Shown here: positions 6,909 to 13,976 of the stretch, in pieces
How positions within the stretch are numbered: the stretch's first letter is position 1
Layout: each line of letters starts with the position of its first letter
Origin: Kordiimonadaceae bacterium
GTDB taxonomy: Bacteria > Pseudomonadota > Alphaproteobacteria > Sphingomonadales > Emcibacteraceae
Direction: 5' to 3'
DNA length: 34,338 nucleotides
NCBI GenBank assembly: GCA_018675425.1
Contig: JABGYD010000057.1
Location: forward strand, 1-34,338
Position numbers and translations under genes: made by a program
Notes under the pieces: model-generated
The model's database searches: none
What the model was told of the DNA's origin: nothing
Seen by the model: only the letters and a program-made list of their open reading frames with translations

Positions 6909-8260
6909 GAAATTTCATAAAAATTATTGTTGCTTTAACTTTAAGTAGTTTTTCTTCTGCTGCAATTGGACAAGAGACTAGTCTTGATGCGTTACTTGAC
7001 ATAGTTCGTCAAGGCAAAGTGAACGAAACTGAAGAGTATCGTCAACGTGAGGCTGAATTCAGAGAGGCAAAGGACAGACAGTCAGGACTTCGTACTGAAG
7101 CTCAGACTGCACAGCGTGCTGAAGAGCGCCGTTCTGATCGGCTAGAGGCACAGTTTGCATCAAATGATGATAAACTTACTGAGCTAGAGCAAGAGTTTAC
7201 AAATGAACTTGGCGCACTGAAAGAAGTTCTTGGTGTACTACAGTTGGTCTCAGGGGATACACGTTCACGTTTAGAATCCTCTTTGACATCCACCCAATTT
7301 GAAGGTCGAGAAGAGTTTATTACTACTCTTATCCAAAAAACTTCATCTGGAACGCAACTTCCAAGCATCGAGGAAATTGAACGTCTTTGGTATGAAGTTC
7401 AGCGTGAAATGACTGAACAAGGTCGTGTAGTTACATTTGATAGAGCTGTTAAATTGAATGATGGTTCTGAAGTTGTTGTTCCTGTAACACGTGTTGGTGT
7501 CTTTAATATTGCCATGGATGGCAAATACCTTAAATATGAACAGGGTCTAGTTGCTGAGCTTGATAGTCAACCAGAATCCCGTTTTATGGATTCCGCGACT
7601 GGGCTTCAAAACTCAACGTCTGGTTTTGCTGCATTTGGTCTTGATCCGTCACGCGGTTCAATTCTTGCACTTCTAATTCAGAGGCCAGGTTTTGAAGAGC
7701 GTATTGAGCAGGGTGGTACAATTGGTAATCTTATTATTGCTGTTGGCGGTATTGGAATACTACTTTTTCTTGAACGCGTAATTTTTCTTTCACTTGCAAG
7801 TGGAAAGGTAAAAGCACAAATTCGCAGCGAAACTATCAATGAGAATAACCCACTAGGGCGTGTGTTAGCAGTTCATGAAGCGAACAGAGGTACTGATGTG
7901 GAAACATTAGAGCTAAAAATTGATGAAGCTATTTTGAAAGAAATGCCACCGCTTGAACGTTTCTTAACAATGATCAAGCTGATTTCTGCTATCGCACCTC
8001 TAATGGGGCTGCTAGGTACAGTGACAGGTATGATTGAAACATTCCAGGCTATGACATTATTTGGTACTGGTGATCCCCAAGTTATGGCTGGCGGTATTTC
8101 CGCTGCGTTGATGACTACTGTTCTTGGTATTTGTGTTGCCCTTCCAATGCTTTTCCTTCATTCACTGGTGAATGGTATGAGCCAAAGAATTGTGCACACT
8201 ATCGAAGAGCAAAGTGCTGGTATCATTGCTGTTCATGCTGAACAGCGTGGGAGTAAGTAA
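6905..8260 (+). CDS. ttpC: TtpC-like MotA/TolQ/ExbB protein with periplasmic coiled coil
   Basis: 451 residues. It has a signal peptide (likely cut after SSAAIGQ near residue 22), a charged coiled-coil region at about 30-120, and a mixed periplasmic domain to about 265. The C-terminal MotA/TolQ/ExbB proton-channel domain has membrane segments near 270-290, 355-378 and 395-420 (APLMGLLGTVTGMIETF and GGISAALMTTVLGICVALP are family-typical). This architecture, a large ExbB-like protein next to a normal ExbB, is that of TtpC, required for Vibrio TonB2 systems. By analogy it couples proton motive force to an outer-membrane transporter through TonB. It is coupled to DUF3450 by a four-base overlap and lies two bases before exbB. 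Confidence 0.9.
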   Translation: MRNFIKIIVALTLSSFSSAAIGQETSLDALLDIVRQGKVNETEEYRQREAEFREAKDRQSGLRTEAQTAQRAEERRSDRLEAQFASNDDKLTELEQEFTNELGALKEVLGVLQLVSGDTRSRLESSLTSTQFEGREEFITTLIQKTSSGTQLPSIEEIERLWYEVQREMTEQGRVVTFDRAVKLNDGSEVVVPVTRVGVFNIAMDGKYLKYEQGLVAELDSQPESRFMDSATGLQNSTSGFAAFGLDPSRGSILALLIQRPGFEERIEQGGTIGNLIIAVGGIGILLFLERVIFLSLASGKVKAQIRSETINENNPLGRVLAVHEANRGTDVETLELKIDEAILKEMPPLERFLTMIKLISAIAPLMGLLGTVTGMIETFQAMTLFGTGDPQVMAGGISAALMTTVLGICVALPMLFLHSLVNGMSQRIVHTIEEQSAGIIAVHAEQRGSK

Positions 8261-8262
8261 CT

Positions 8263-8790
8263 ATGTTAGGCCTAATAAATATATTAGAACTAGTCCGCGA
8301 TTTTATGGAGAGGGGTGGCCCTGTTCTAATTGTGATCTTTGTTGCGATATTAGTATTATGGGCCATGGTTTTGGAGCGGATGATATACTTTAAAACCCGC
8401 CATAAAATCCAAGTAGACGAAGTTATGGGTACTTGGGAGGCGCGCACTGAGCGCACCTCCTGGTACGCCCGTAAAATTCGTGAAGCCATGATTAGTCAAA
8501 TTAATATGGATCTTCGGGGTTCCATCTCTCATATTAAAACACTCGTTGCAGTTATTCCCCTAATGGGACTACTTGGAACAGTGTGGGGTATGATTGAGGT
8601 TTTCGATGTGCTGTCCGTAATGGGGTCAGCGAATGTGAAGGCGATGTCTGCGGGCATTTCTAAAGCGACGATACCTACAATGGCTGGAATGGTAGGTGCC
8701 CTTTCGGGGGTATTTGCATCTTCTTATATACAAGCACGTATAGACAAAGAAGCTGAACTGGTTGAAGATCATTTAACAATGGATCATTAA
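8263..8790 (+). CDS. exbB: ExbB, proton-channel subunit of TonB system
   Basis: 175 residues, the short TonB2-type ExbB. An N-terminal membrane segment covers about residues 18-38 (GGPVLIVIFVAILVLWAMVLER). It has a short cytoplasmic loop and two C-terminal segments carrying VIPLMGLLGTVWGMIEVFD and AGISKATIPTMAGMVGALSG. Thr residues in the latter correspond to the polar pore lining of the family. Five ExbB subunits normally surround an ExbD dimer in the inner membrane. GGAG at 8250-8253 lies nine bases before the ATG. The gene starts two bases after ttpC and is followed ten bases later by exbD. Confidence 0.95.
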   Translation: MLGLINILELVRDFMERGGPVLIVIFVAILVLWAMVLERMIYFKTRHKIQVDEVMGTWEARTERTSWYARKIREAMISQINMDLRGSISHIKTLVAVIPLMGLLGTVWGMIEVFDVLSVMGSANVKAMSAGISKATIPTMAGMVGALSGVFASSYIQARIDKEAELVEDHLTMDH

Positions 8791-8800
8791 GAGAGATAAA

Positions 8801-9199
8801 ATGCGTAAACACAAAAAAAACCAAGAAGAAGCAGCAATTGATATGACACCGATGCTTGACATCGTCTTCATCATGCTGATTTTCTTCATCGTCACTGCCT
8901 CCTTTCTCAAAGAGGCAGGTATTGAAGTTAACCGTCCGGAAGGTTCATCTGGTGAGCCACAGGAAAAAGCAAATATTATGATTGCTGTTACTGATGGTGA
9001 TGAAGTATGGATGGAAAAGCGTCGCATCGACGTTAGGGCTGTTCGTGCCAACGTTGAACGCCTTAAAGCTGAAAATCCTGAAGGTACAATCGTTATTCAG
9101 GCTGACATAAAATCGACTACAGGTATTGTTGCCGAAATTATGGATTCTCTGAATGCTGCAGGTTATACGGATCACGTGCTGGCAACACAACTTAACTAA
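8801..9199 (+). CDS. exbD: ExbD, TonB-system stator protein
   Basis: 132 residues. One membrane segment runs at about residues 20-41, with the essential protonatable Asp20 in DMTPMLDIVFIMLIFFIV, matching Asp25 of E. coli ExbD. A charged cytoplasmic N-terminus (MRKHKKNQEE) precedes it, and a periplasmic domain of about 90 residues follows (EGTIVIQADIKSTTGIVAEI, AGYTDHVLATQLN). GAGAG precedes the start by a few bases. The spacing of 10 and 11 bases to its neighbours shows one transcript. Confidence 0.96.
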   Translation: MRKHKKNQEEAAIDMTPMLDIVFIMLIFFIVTASFLKEAGIEVNRPEGSSGEPQEKANIMIAVTDGDEVWMEKRRIDVRAVRANVERLKAENPEGTIVIQADIKSTTGIVAEIMDSLNAAGYTDHVLATQLN

Positions 9200-9210
9200 G
9201 GGAGAATGTA

Positions 9211-9813
9211 ATGGTTGCACGATATGTTATTTCATTTAGTTTTGCGGCATTAATTACTTTTGGATTATTCTTTGGCATGCAGTGGCTGATTTCTACTGGT
9301 GATATTGAATTAGAGGATGCAGGAAAAAGAATTCGTGTTGAAATGGGGCAAGTAAGAGCAGTGGAAGAAGTTCGTCAAATTGAGCGAAAACCTGATATTC
9401 CCGAAGAAGTTGAAGCGGCACCTGATATGAATATTGATATGTCTTCGTCTGTAGATAATGTTGGTGGTGGTGTCGAAATTGGCTCAGCTGCGATGGAAGT
9501 AACTGCAATATCTACTGGTGTTGGTGGTTTCTCTGCTACAGATGGTGAGTACTTACCTATTGTCCGCGTTCCACCTCAGTATCCTGCTCGTGCAGCAGAG
9601 AATGGAATCGAGGGCTACGTGATCGTCACATTTACCGTAACTGCTGAAGGTACGACAAAAGATGTGGTTGCAATCGAGTCAAGTCATAATATGTTTGTCA
9701 GAGCAGCAGTGAAAGCAGCAGGAAAATATAAATATAAACCAAGAGTTGTAGATGGCGAACCGATTGAATCGTCGGGTGTCCGGGTTCGTATTGAATTTGA
9801 ATTGGCTGATTAA
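9211..9813 (+). CDS. tonB: TonB, energy-transducing periplasmic protein (TonB2 type)
   Basis: 200 residues. An N-terminal membrane anchor spans about residues 7-27. The C-terminal TonB domain, from about residue 110, contains VRVPPQYPARAAENGIEGYV (the YPARA region of TonB) and ends YKYKPRVVDGEPIESSGVRV. The linker between anchor and domain (about 50-105) is short, acidic and glycine-rich, without the long Pro-Glu/Pro-Lys spacer of E. coli TonB. That fits the TonB2 type, whose reach is thought to be aided by TtpC. It contacts TonB boxes of outer-membrane receptors; none is encoded in this window. GGGAG lies just before the start. Confidence 0.94.
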   Translation: MVARYVISFSFAALITFGLFFGMQWLISTGDIELEDAGKRIRVEMGQVRAVEEVRQIERKPDIPEEVEAAPDMNIDMSSSVDNVGGGVEIGSAAMEVTAISTGVGGFSATDGEYLPIVRVPPQYPARAAENGIEGYVIVTFTVTAEGTTKDVVAIESSHNMFVRAAVKAAGKYKYKPRVVDGEPIESSGVRVRIEFELAD

Positions 9814-9834
9814 AGTAAGGAAAGAAATTTAACT

Positions 9835-11391
9835 ATGAAAAATCTAAGAAAAGTGTCTAGAACTCTTTTAATAGCCACCGTAATGAGTGGTGTTGTAGTT
9901 ATAGCTGGCAAAATTCCAGCGATAGAAAATTATTCTGGTCAATATGCTAAGGCTCAGGAGCTTGGTGTATCTTCTCAATCTAGAACTGCTGCTGCTGCTG
10001 CTGCTAGGGCAGCACGTCCTAGAATTAGGTCGGTCCCTTCCACCGGTGAACGGGCTGGAAAAATTCTAGTAAAGGCTCAAGAATATATTTCAGAAGAAAT
10101 TCCATTAATTGCTGAAGCTAAAGAGCTCTTGGTTAAACAAAGAATTGAACGGTGGAATTCCACTGAAACAGCTGGGTATTACCAAATAATGTCTTCTATT
10201 GCGGGCTCAGAAGATGATTTGGAAACTGTTGTTTTATATTATAAAAAACTACTAGATATCAAAACTATACCCTATAGCCTGAGGGACCAGCTTACATTCA
10301 GTATTGGCCAGATAGAATTTTCAAATGAAAATTATGCGCTAGGTTTGAGTTACTTATATGATTGGCTTAAATATCAACCGGACCCAAGTGTTACTCAGTT
10401 AGAAATGTTTGCAAATGCGCACTATACAATTGGTCAAAATGCGCCAGATGAATCTCCTGAAATGGTGAAAAATTATCGCCTTGCCATTGAATATATAAAT
10501 TGGGTAATTAAAAAATCGAAGGCTGCGGCAAATATCATCATAAAGGCACAAATGCTTGTAGATGAATTTGATGGTTTGGTGCCAGAAAATCGCGAAGACC
10601 AACAAAAACTAACCGCAGCAACAGCCTTAGCGGGCAAGGAAATAAAGCCAGAAAAAGAAAATTGGTATCAGGTTTTGCGGGCTCTTCATAATTCTCTCGG
10701 TGAAACCCCAAAGGTTCTCGAATATGCTGAATTTTTAGCTACAACGTGGCCACAGAAGCAATATTGGGTACAGCTTTCTAATCTATATGCGATGGCTAGT
10801 TCAGAAGAAAATATGAGTGAAGTCGAAGTGTTAAAATTTGAAAAAAAACAATTAGCAGCTATGGAATTAGCGCATAGACAAAATATGCTTGATACCGGGC
10901 GTGAATTAGAAACGATGGCCCAGCTTTATCTCTATCATGATAGTCCCTATCAATCTTCTAAAACGATGGCGAAATCGTTGAACGAAGGTCTTTCAGAAAA
11001 GAGCCAAAGAAACCTTGAGCTGCAATCAACCGCATTTATTAACGGTAAAGATCTAGTTGATGCCGTAGGACCTTTAAATGCAGCTGCCGAATTGGATGAA
11101 GATGGTAATCTTTATATGAGACTTGCTAACGTATACCTTAGTCTAGATAATTATGAAGGAGCGGCAGAAGCAATTTCTAAAGCCCTCGTTAAGGGTGGCT
11201 TAAGCCGTCCAGATCAATCAAGTCTTCTTCAGGGACAGGCTTACCTTGCATTAGAAAATTTTGATGGTGCCCGTAAGTCCTTCCGTGAAGCAGCAAAGGA
11301 TGATAGATCTGAAAAGATGGCACGTAATATGCTGAGATATGTTGATTCTGAAGAAAAAAGGATTAAGGATATTAGAGAATATCTGTCGTAA
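9835..11391 (+). CDS. TPR-repeat protein of the TonB operon
   Basis: 518 residues. An N-terminal hydrophobic segment (about 10-27) gives a signal or anchor. It is followed by a Ser/Ala/Arg-rich stretch with a six-Ala run, then helical TPR-like repeats to the end (clear ones are EDGNLYMRLANVYLSLDNYE and the next LLQGQAYLALENFDGARKSF). It is the last gene of the operon, as in TonB2 clusters of Vibrio and Shewanella, and is probably periplasmic and protein-binding. Residues 229-259 are odd: they carry a segment homologous to endonuclease III (AQMLVDEFDGLVPENRED) placed between two repeats. The neighbouring KENWYQVLRALH and WPQKQYWVQLSNLYA read like ordinary family sequence. The frame stays open throughout. 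AGGAAAG precedes the ATG, and a strong terminator follows. Confidence 0.9.
   Translation: MKNLRKVSRTLLIATVMSGVVVIAGKIPAIENYSGQYAKAQELGVSSQSRTAAAAAARAARPRIRSVPSTGERAGKILVKAQEYISEEIPLIAEAKELLVKQRIERWNSTETAGYYQIMSSIAGSEDDLETVVLYYKKLLDIKTIPYSLRDQLTFSIGQIEFSNENYALGLSYLYDWLKYQPDPSVTQLEMFANAHYTIGQNAPDESPEMVKNYRLAIEYINWVIKKSKAAANIIIKAQMLVDEFDGLVPENREDQQKLTAATALAGKEIKPEKENWYQVLRALHNSLGETPKVLEYAEFLATTWPQKQYWVQLSNLYAMASSEENMSEVEVLKFEKKQLAAMELAHRQNMLDTGRELETMAQLYLYHDSPYQSSKTMAKSLNEGLSEKSQRNLELQSTAFINGKDLVDAVGPLNAAAELDEDGNLYMRLANVYLSLDNYEGAAEAISKALVKGGLSRPDQSSLLQGQAYLALENFDGARKSFREAAKDDRSEKMARNMLRYVDSEEKRIKDIREYLS
9988..10005 (+). repeat. (GCT)6 trinucleotide tract
   Basis: Six uninterrupted GCT codons encode six alanines just after the predicted signal region of the TPR protein. 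Unit gain or loss would keep the frame and only change the alanine run. It is the only perfect codon repeat of this length I noticed in the window. Confidence 0.8.
10519..10611 (+). repeat. nth-derived segment inside the TPR gene
   Basis: Codons for residues 229-259 of the TPR protein. The core, 10546-10611, matches nth 4556-4621 (opposite strand) at 55 of 66 bases and 18 of 22 residues, in the same codon phase. Six of the ten differing codons are synonymous. Similarity stops at the Leu codon ending at 10611, where nth continues into its HhH motif and this gene continues TAATALAG. The relationship is seen directly; the direction of copying (nth to TPR) is inferred because the segment is at home in Nth. 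Confidence 0.85.
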
Positions 11392-11412
11392 CCACTAAAA
11401 AGCACTAAAATG

Positions 11413-11447
11413 AAAAAAGCAGGAAGACTTTTCTTCCTGCTTTTTTT
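11413..11447 (+). terminator. Rho-independent terminator of the TonB operon
   Basis: GCAGGAAGA (11419-11427) pairs perfectly with TCTTCCTGC (11432-11440) around a four-base loop, followed by seven T. A run of A on the left extends the pairing. It lies 22 bases after the TPR stop codon. Confidence 0.95.
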
Positions 11448-11478
11448 ATATTTGTTAAAATTTAATATATCTTCTTTT

Positions 11479-11521
11479 ATGGTTAATTAAAAATTTGGGG
11501 TTTAATTTTTTAATTAACCAT
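11479..11521. repeat. 15-base inverted repeat with TTAACCAT ends, upstream of the EAL gene
   Basis: ATGGTTAATTAAAAA (11479-11493) and TTTTTAATTAACCAT (11507-11521) are exact reverse complements around a 13-base loop. Each arm ends in TTAACCAT read outward, which resembles the extended half-site of the alphaproteobacterial cell-cycle regulator CtrA. It lies 110-150 bases before the degenerate EAL gene and after the TonB-operon terminator. A 15-base perfect dyad is unlikely by chance even in AT-rich DNA. The canonical TTAA-N7-TTAA spacing is not met, so the regulator is a guess. Confidence 0.55.
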
Positions 11522-11631
11522 GACTAACTGCTGCATATCTTGATTGCCTTGATGATTTGTTCTAACGTTATGGAACTAATTTATAGTCTGACTTAATAAT
11601 AAATGTTGGCTCTTCTGATTCGGATTTCTTT

Positions 11632-12816
11632 ATGACTTTGCTTGTTCATATTATTCTTATGCTTGGTTATATTATTATTGCATTATTTGCTGCGATAGCT
11701 ATTCCAGGGGTGTTTTCTGAAATCAGTATTTTAGGAGCTAGGGTTATTGCCGGTGGTATCTTTTTATTGGGTATTCAGGTCCATATTATTTTATCTATTC
11801 AGGCTAATAAAGAAAATTTTACAAACCGTTTGATGTCCCTTCACCAAGACTTTCAAGTTTATTTAGATAAATTAGAAAAGTACAAGAACGAAGCAAAGAT
11901 GTTGCGTGGCGAACTCCTATTCAAAAAAAACAACCCTAACAAAGAAATTGTTACTCAATTACTTATGTTAAAAAAGTTAATTATCAAAGTTACGGATAAG
12001 TTAAGTAAGCCTAAAAATCAAAAAATGATTAAGTCCGGGGAATATGTTTCCAATGAGGATAATTTACCAGTTAATACAGAACTGGAGAAAATATTAGGAG
12101 CTAGTGATTTTGTACTTAAGGATAAAATTGTAGATCTATACTTGCAACCAATTGCATCACTGAAAAGAAGGCATGTTATACATTATGAGGCTTATGCAGG
12201 AATCAAAGATAGTGCGGGTGAAATTTTATTTCAATCTGAGTTCACTAAAACTATTAACAATTCTGGAGCACTTGTCACTCTTGACAGCATTCTTCTTGTC
12301 AAATGCATTCAGGTGATAAGACGTCTAGGAACTAGAAAACCAAATATGTTTTTTTTCTGTAATATTTCATCTGTATCACTTAATGACAAACACTTTTTTT
12401 CACAGTTTATTAATTTTATGCTTGATAATAAGGAATTAGCAGATCGCCTTATACTTCAATTTACTCAGAAGGATGTAATAAAACAATCTCCTTCTGTATG
12501 GGGTTCTCTAGCAACCCTTGGTAAATGTGGATATAAATTTTCGATGATTGACGTAGAATTACTTAACGACAACCTAATAGAGCTTGCGGCACGAAACTTT
12601 CATTTTGTAAAGATTAAAGCTGGGATGTTGCTTGCCGAGAATGTTGATCGAAATAATATTATCAAAGCATATAAAAAACATAATATTGAGTTAATCCTTG
12701 AAAAAATTATAAGTGAGCAATGCCTTGCTGAGTTTCTTGATTGTGGAGTAAGTGCCGGACAAGGGCCACTAATGGGGCCGCCTATAATTAGCGGTGATTT
12801 TACTAAAAAACTATAG
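11632..12816 (+). CDS. TipF-like membrane protein with degenerate EAL domain
   Basis: 394 residues. Two membrane segments lie at about 5-27 and 33-55, a coiled-coil region at about 60-130, and an EAL-type domain from about 155 to the end (DLYLQPIASLKRR, HYEAYAGIKD, FFCNISSVSL, KFSMIDVELL, HFVKIKAGMLL, GQGPLMGPP). Key catalytic residues are altered. The EAL motif reads EAY, the usual E-x-x-E is QFTQ, DDFGTG is replaced by MIDVELLN, and KID reads KIK. It is therefore unlikely to hydrolyse cyclic di-GMP but may bind it. The layout matches TipF of Caulobacter, a c-di-GMP-responsive flagellar positioning factor. No flagellar gene is present here, so the role is inferred. No strong ribosome site precedes the ATG; a start at 11662 is possible. 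Confidence 0.8.
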   Translation: MTLLVHIILMLGYIIIALFAAIAIPGVFSEISILGARVIAGGIFLLGIQVHIILSIQANKENFTNRLMSLHQDFQVYLDKLEKYKNEAKMLRGELLFKKNNPNKEIVTQLLMLKKLIIKVTDKLSKPKNQKMIKSGEYVSNEDNLPVNTELEKILGASDFVLKDKIVDLYLQPIASLKRRHVIHYEAYAGIKDSAGEILFQSEFTKTINNSGALVTLDSILLVKCIQVIRRLGTRKPNMFFFCNISSVSLNDKHFFSQFINFMLDNKELADRLILQFTQKDVIKQSPSVWGSLATLGKCGYKFSMIDVELLNDNLIELAARNFHFVKIKAGMLLAENVDRNNIIKAYKKHNIELILEKIISEQCLAEFLDCGVSAGQGPLMGPPIISGDFTKKL

Positions 12817-12826
12817 GTCGTGCTGA

Positions 12827-12857
12827 ATGAAAACTAGTACTATAATTAGTTTTTCAT
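12827..12857. repeat. Inverted repeat between the EAL gene and ribF
   Basis: ATGAAAACTA and TAGTTTTTCAT pair over ten bases with one bulged T around a ten-base loop. It starts ten bases after the EAL gene stop. No T-run follows, so it is not a standard intrinsic terminator. It may be a 3' processing hairpin or chance. Confidence 0.35.
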
Positions 12858-12913
12858 ATGGATTAGAATATTAGCTCTCACAGCTTAACCTGACATATAA
12901 AAGATTTTATTAA

Positions 12914-13903
12914 ATGAAAATTATTCGACAAGTTGAATCCATAGCCGATGAGAATAAAGGGTCTGTGATAGCACTTGGTAATTTTGATGGTTTTCACAAG
13001 GGTCATCAAAAAGTGATCGGTGCAGCTGGAAGGCTTGCCAAAGAAATGAACACAAGCCTTACCGTAATAAGTATGGAGCCTCACCCAAGAATGTTCTTTA
13101 ATTCGGGCCAAAAAGAATTTCGCCTTAATTCTTTGCAAACTAAATCTGATTTATTGAAAAAATTTGGCGTTGATTATTTTATTGTTCTTCCCTTTGATAA
13201 AACTCTTGCAACTATGGAGGCTGAAGATTTCGTTCTTGATATCTTGATCAGAAAAATTGAAGCGCTACATGTAGTTGTTGGTTATGATTATTGTTTTGGT
13301 GCTGGGCGACGTGGCGGTATCAATGTCTTAGGATGGCTTTCAAAAGAAGAACAATTTGGCCTCACTATTGTTGAGAAGGTAATGGAGGATGATCATATTT
13401 ATTCATCTAGCAATATTCGCGCGACACTTGAAGCCGGTGATGTGCGTAAAGTAGCTGATCGGCTTGGGCATTGGTGGCATGTTGAAGGACAAGTTTGTCA
13501 AGGTGATCAAAGGGGGCGCACCATTGGTTTTCCAACTGCCAATATTTTACTAGCAGGTTATAAAGAACCTAAGTATGGCGTTTATGCCGTTCGAATGATA
13601 ATTGAATGTGGGCCAGGTAAAGGAACTTGGGAAGCTATTGCAAATGTGGGTAGGCGGCCAACTTTTAATAAAAAAGATGTGTTGCTTGAAATTTATATTT
13701 TTAATTTTAATTTTGATATATATGGACAATCTGTAAAAGTTGAATTTGTCGATTTTATTCGTCCGGAGTATAAATTTGACGGGCTCGAAAGTTTAAAAAA
13801 ACAGATTAAGAAAGATTGTCTCGTTGCAAAAAAAATACTCAGTAAAACAGAAAACCAACAATCATTTATCCCAAGTCCACAATTAGCAGACCACATATCA
13901 TAA
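12914..13903 (+). CDS. ribF: RibF, bifunctional riboflavin kinase/FAD synthetase
   Basis: Makes FMN and then FAD from riboflavin, cytosolic, 329 residues. The N-terminal nucleotidyltransferase domain has GNFDGFHKGHQKVI (HxGH-type), EPHPRMFF, GYDYCFGAGRRG and the SSSNIR loop. The C-terminal flavokinase domain has GDQRGRTIGFPTANI (the Mg-ATP binding PTAN motif), YGVYAVR and ANVGRRPTF, followed by a catalytic Glu in LLEIYIF. Length and motif order are normal. It is followed after 73 bases by ileS, the common bacterial ribF-ileS-lspA order. The ribosome site is weak. Confidence 0.97.
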   Translation: MKIIRQVESIADENKGSVIALGNFDGFHKGHQKVIGAAGRLAKEMNTSLTVISMEPHPRMFFNSGQKEFRLNSLQTKSDLLKKFGVDYFIVLPFDKTLATMEAEDFVLDILIRKIEALHVVVGYDYCFGAGRRGGINVLGWLSKEEQFGLTIVEKVMEDDHIYSSSNIRATLEAGDVRKVADRLGHWWHVEGQVCQGDQRGRTIGFPTANILLAGYKEPKYGVYAVRMIIECGPGKGTWEAIANVGRRPTFNKKDVLLEIYIFNFNFDIYGQSVKVEFVDFIRPEYKFDGLESLKKQIKKDCLVAKKILSKTENQQSFIPSPQLADHIS

Positions 13904-13976
13904 ATTAAGCTCGACATTAGGGGTATCAAATTGTTACATAAGGTAAATTTTTTAAATTATTAGATTAAGTGAAAAT

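Noticed and set aside
10519-10611. Nth-like stretch as chance similarity of helical repeats
   Set aside because: 18 of 22 identical residues with 83% identical DNA in the same phase cannot reasonably be convergence of a helix.
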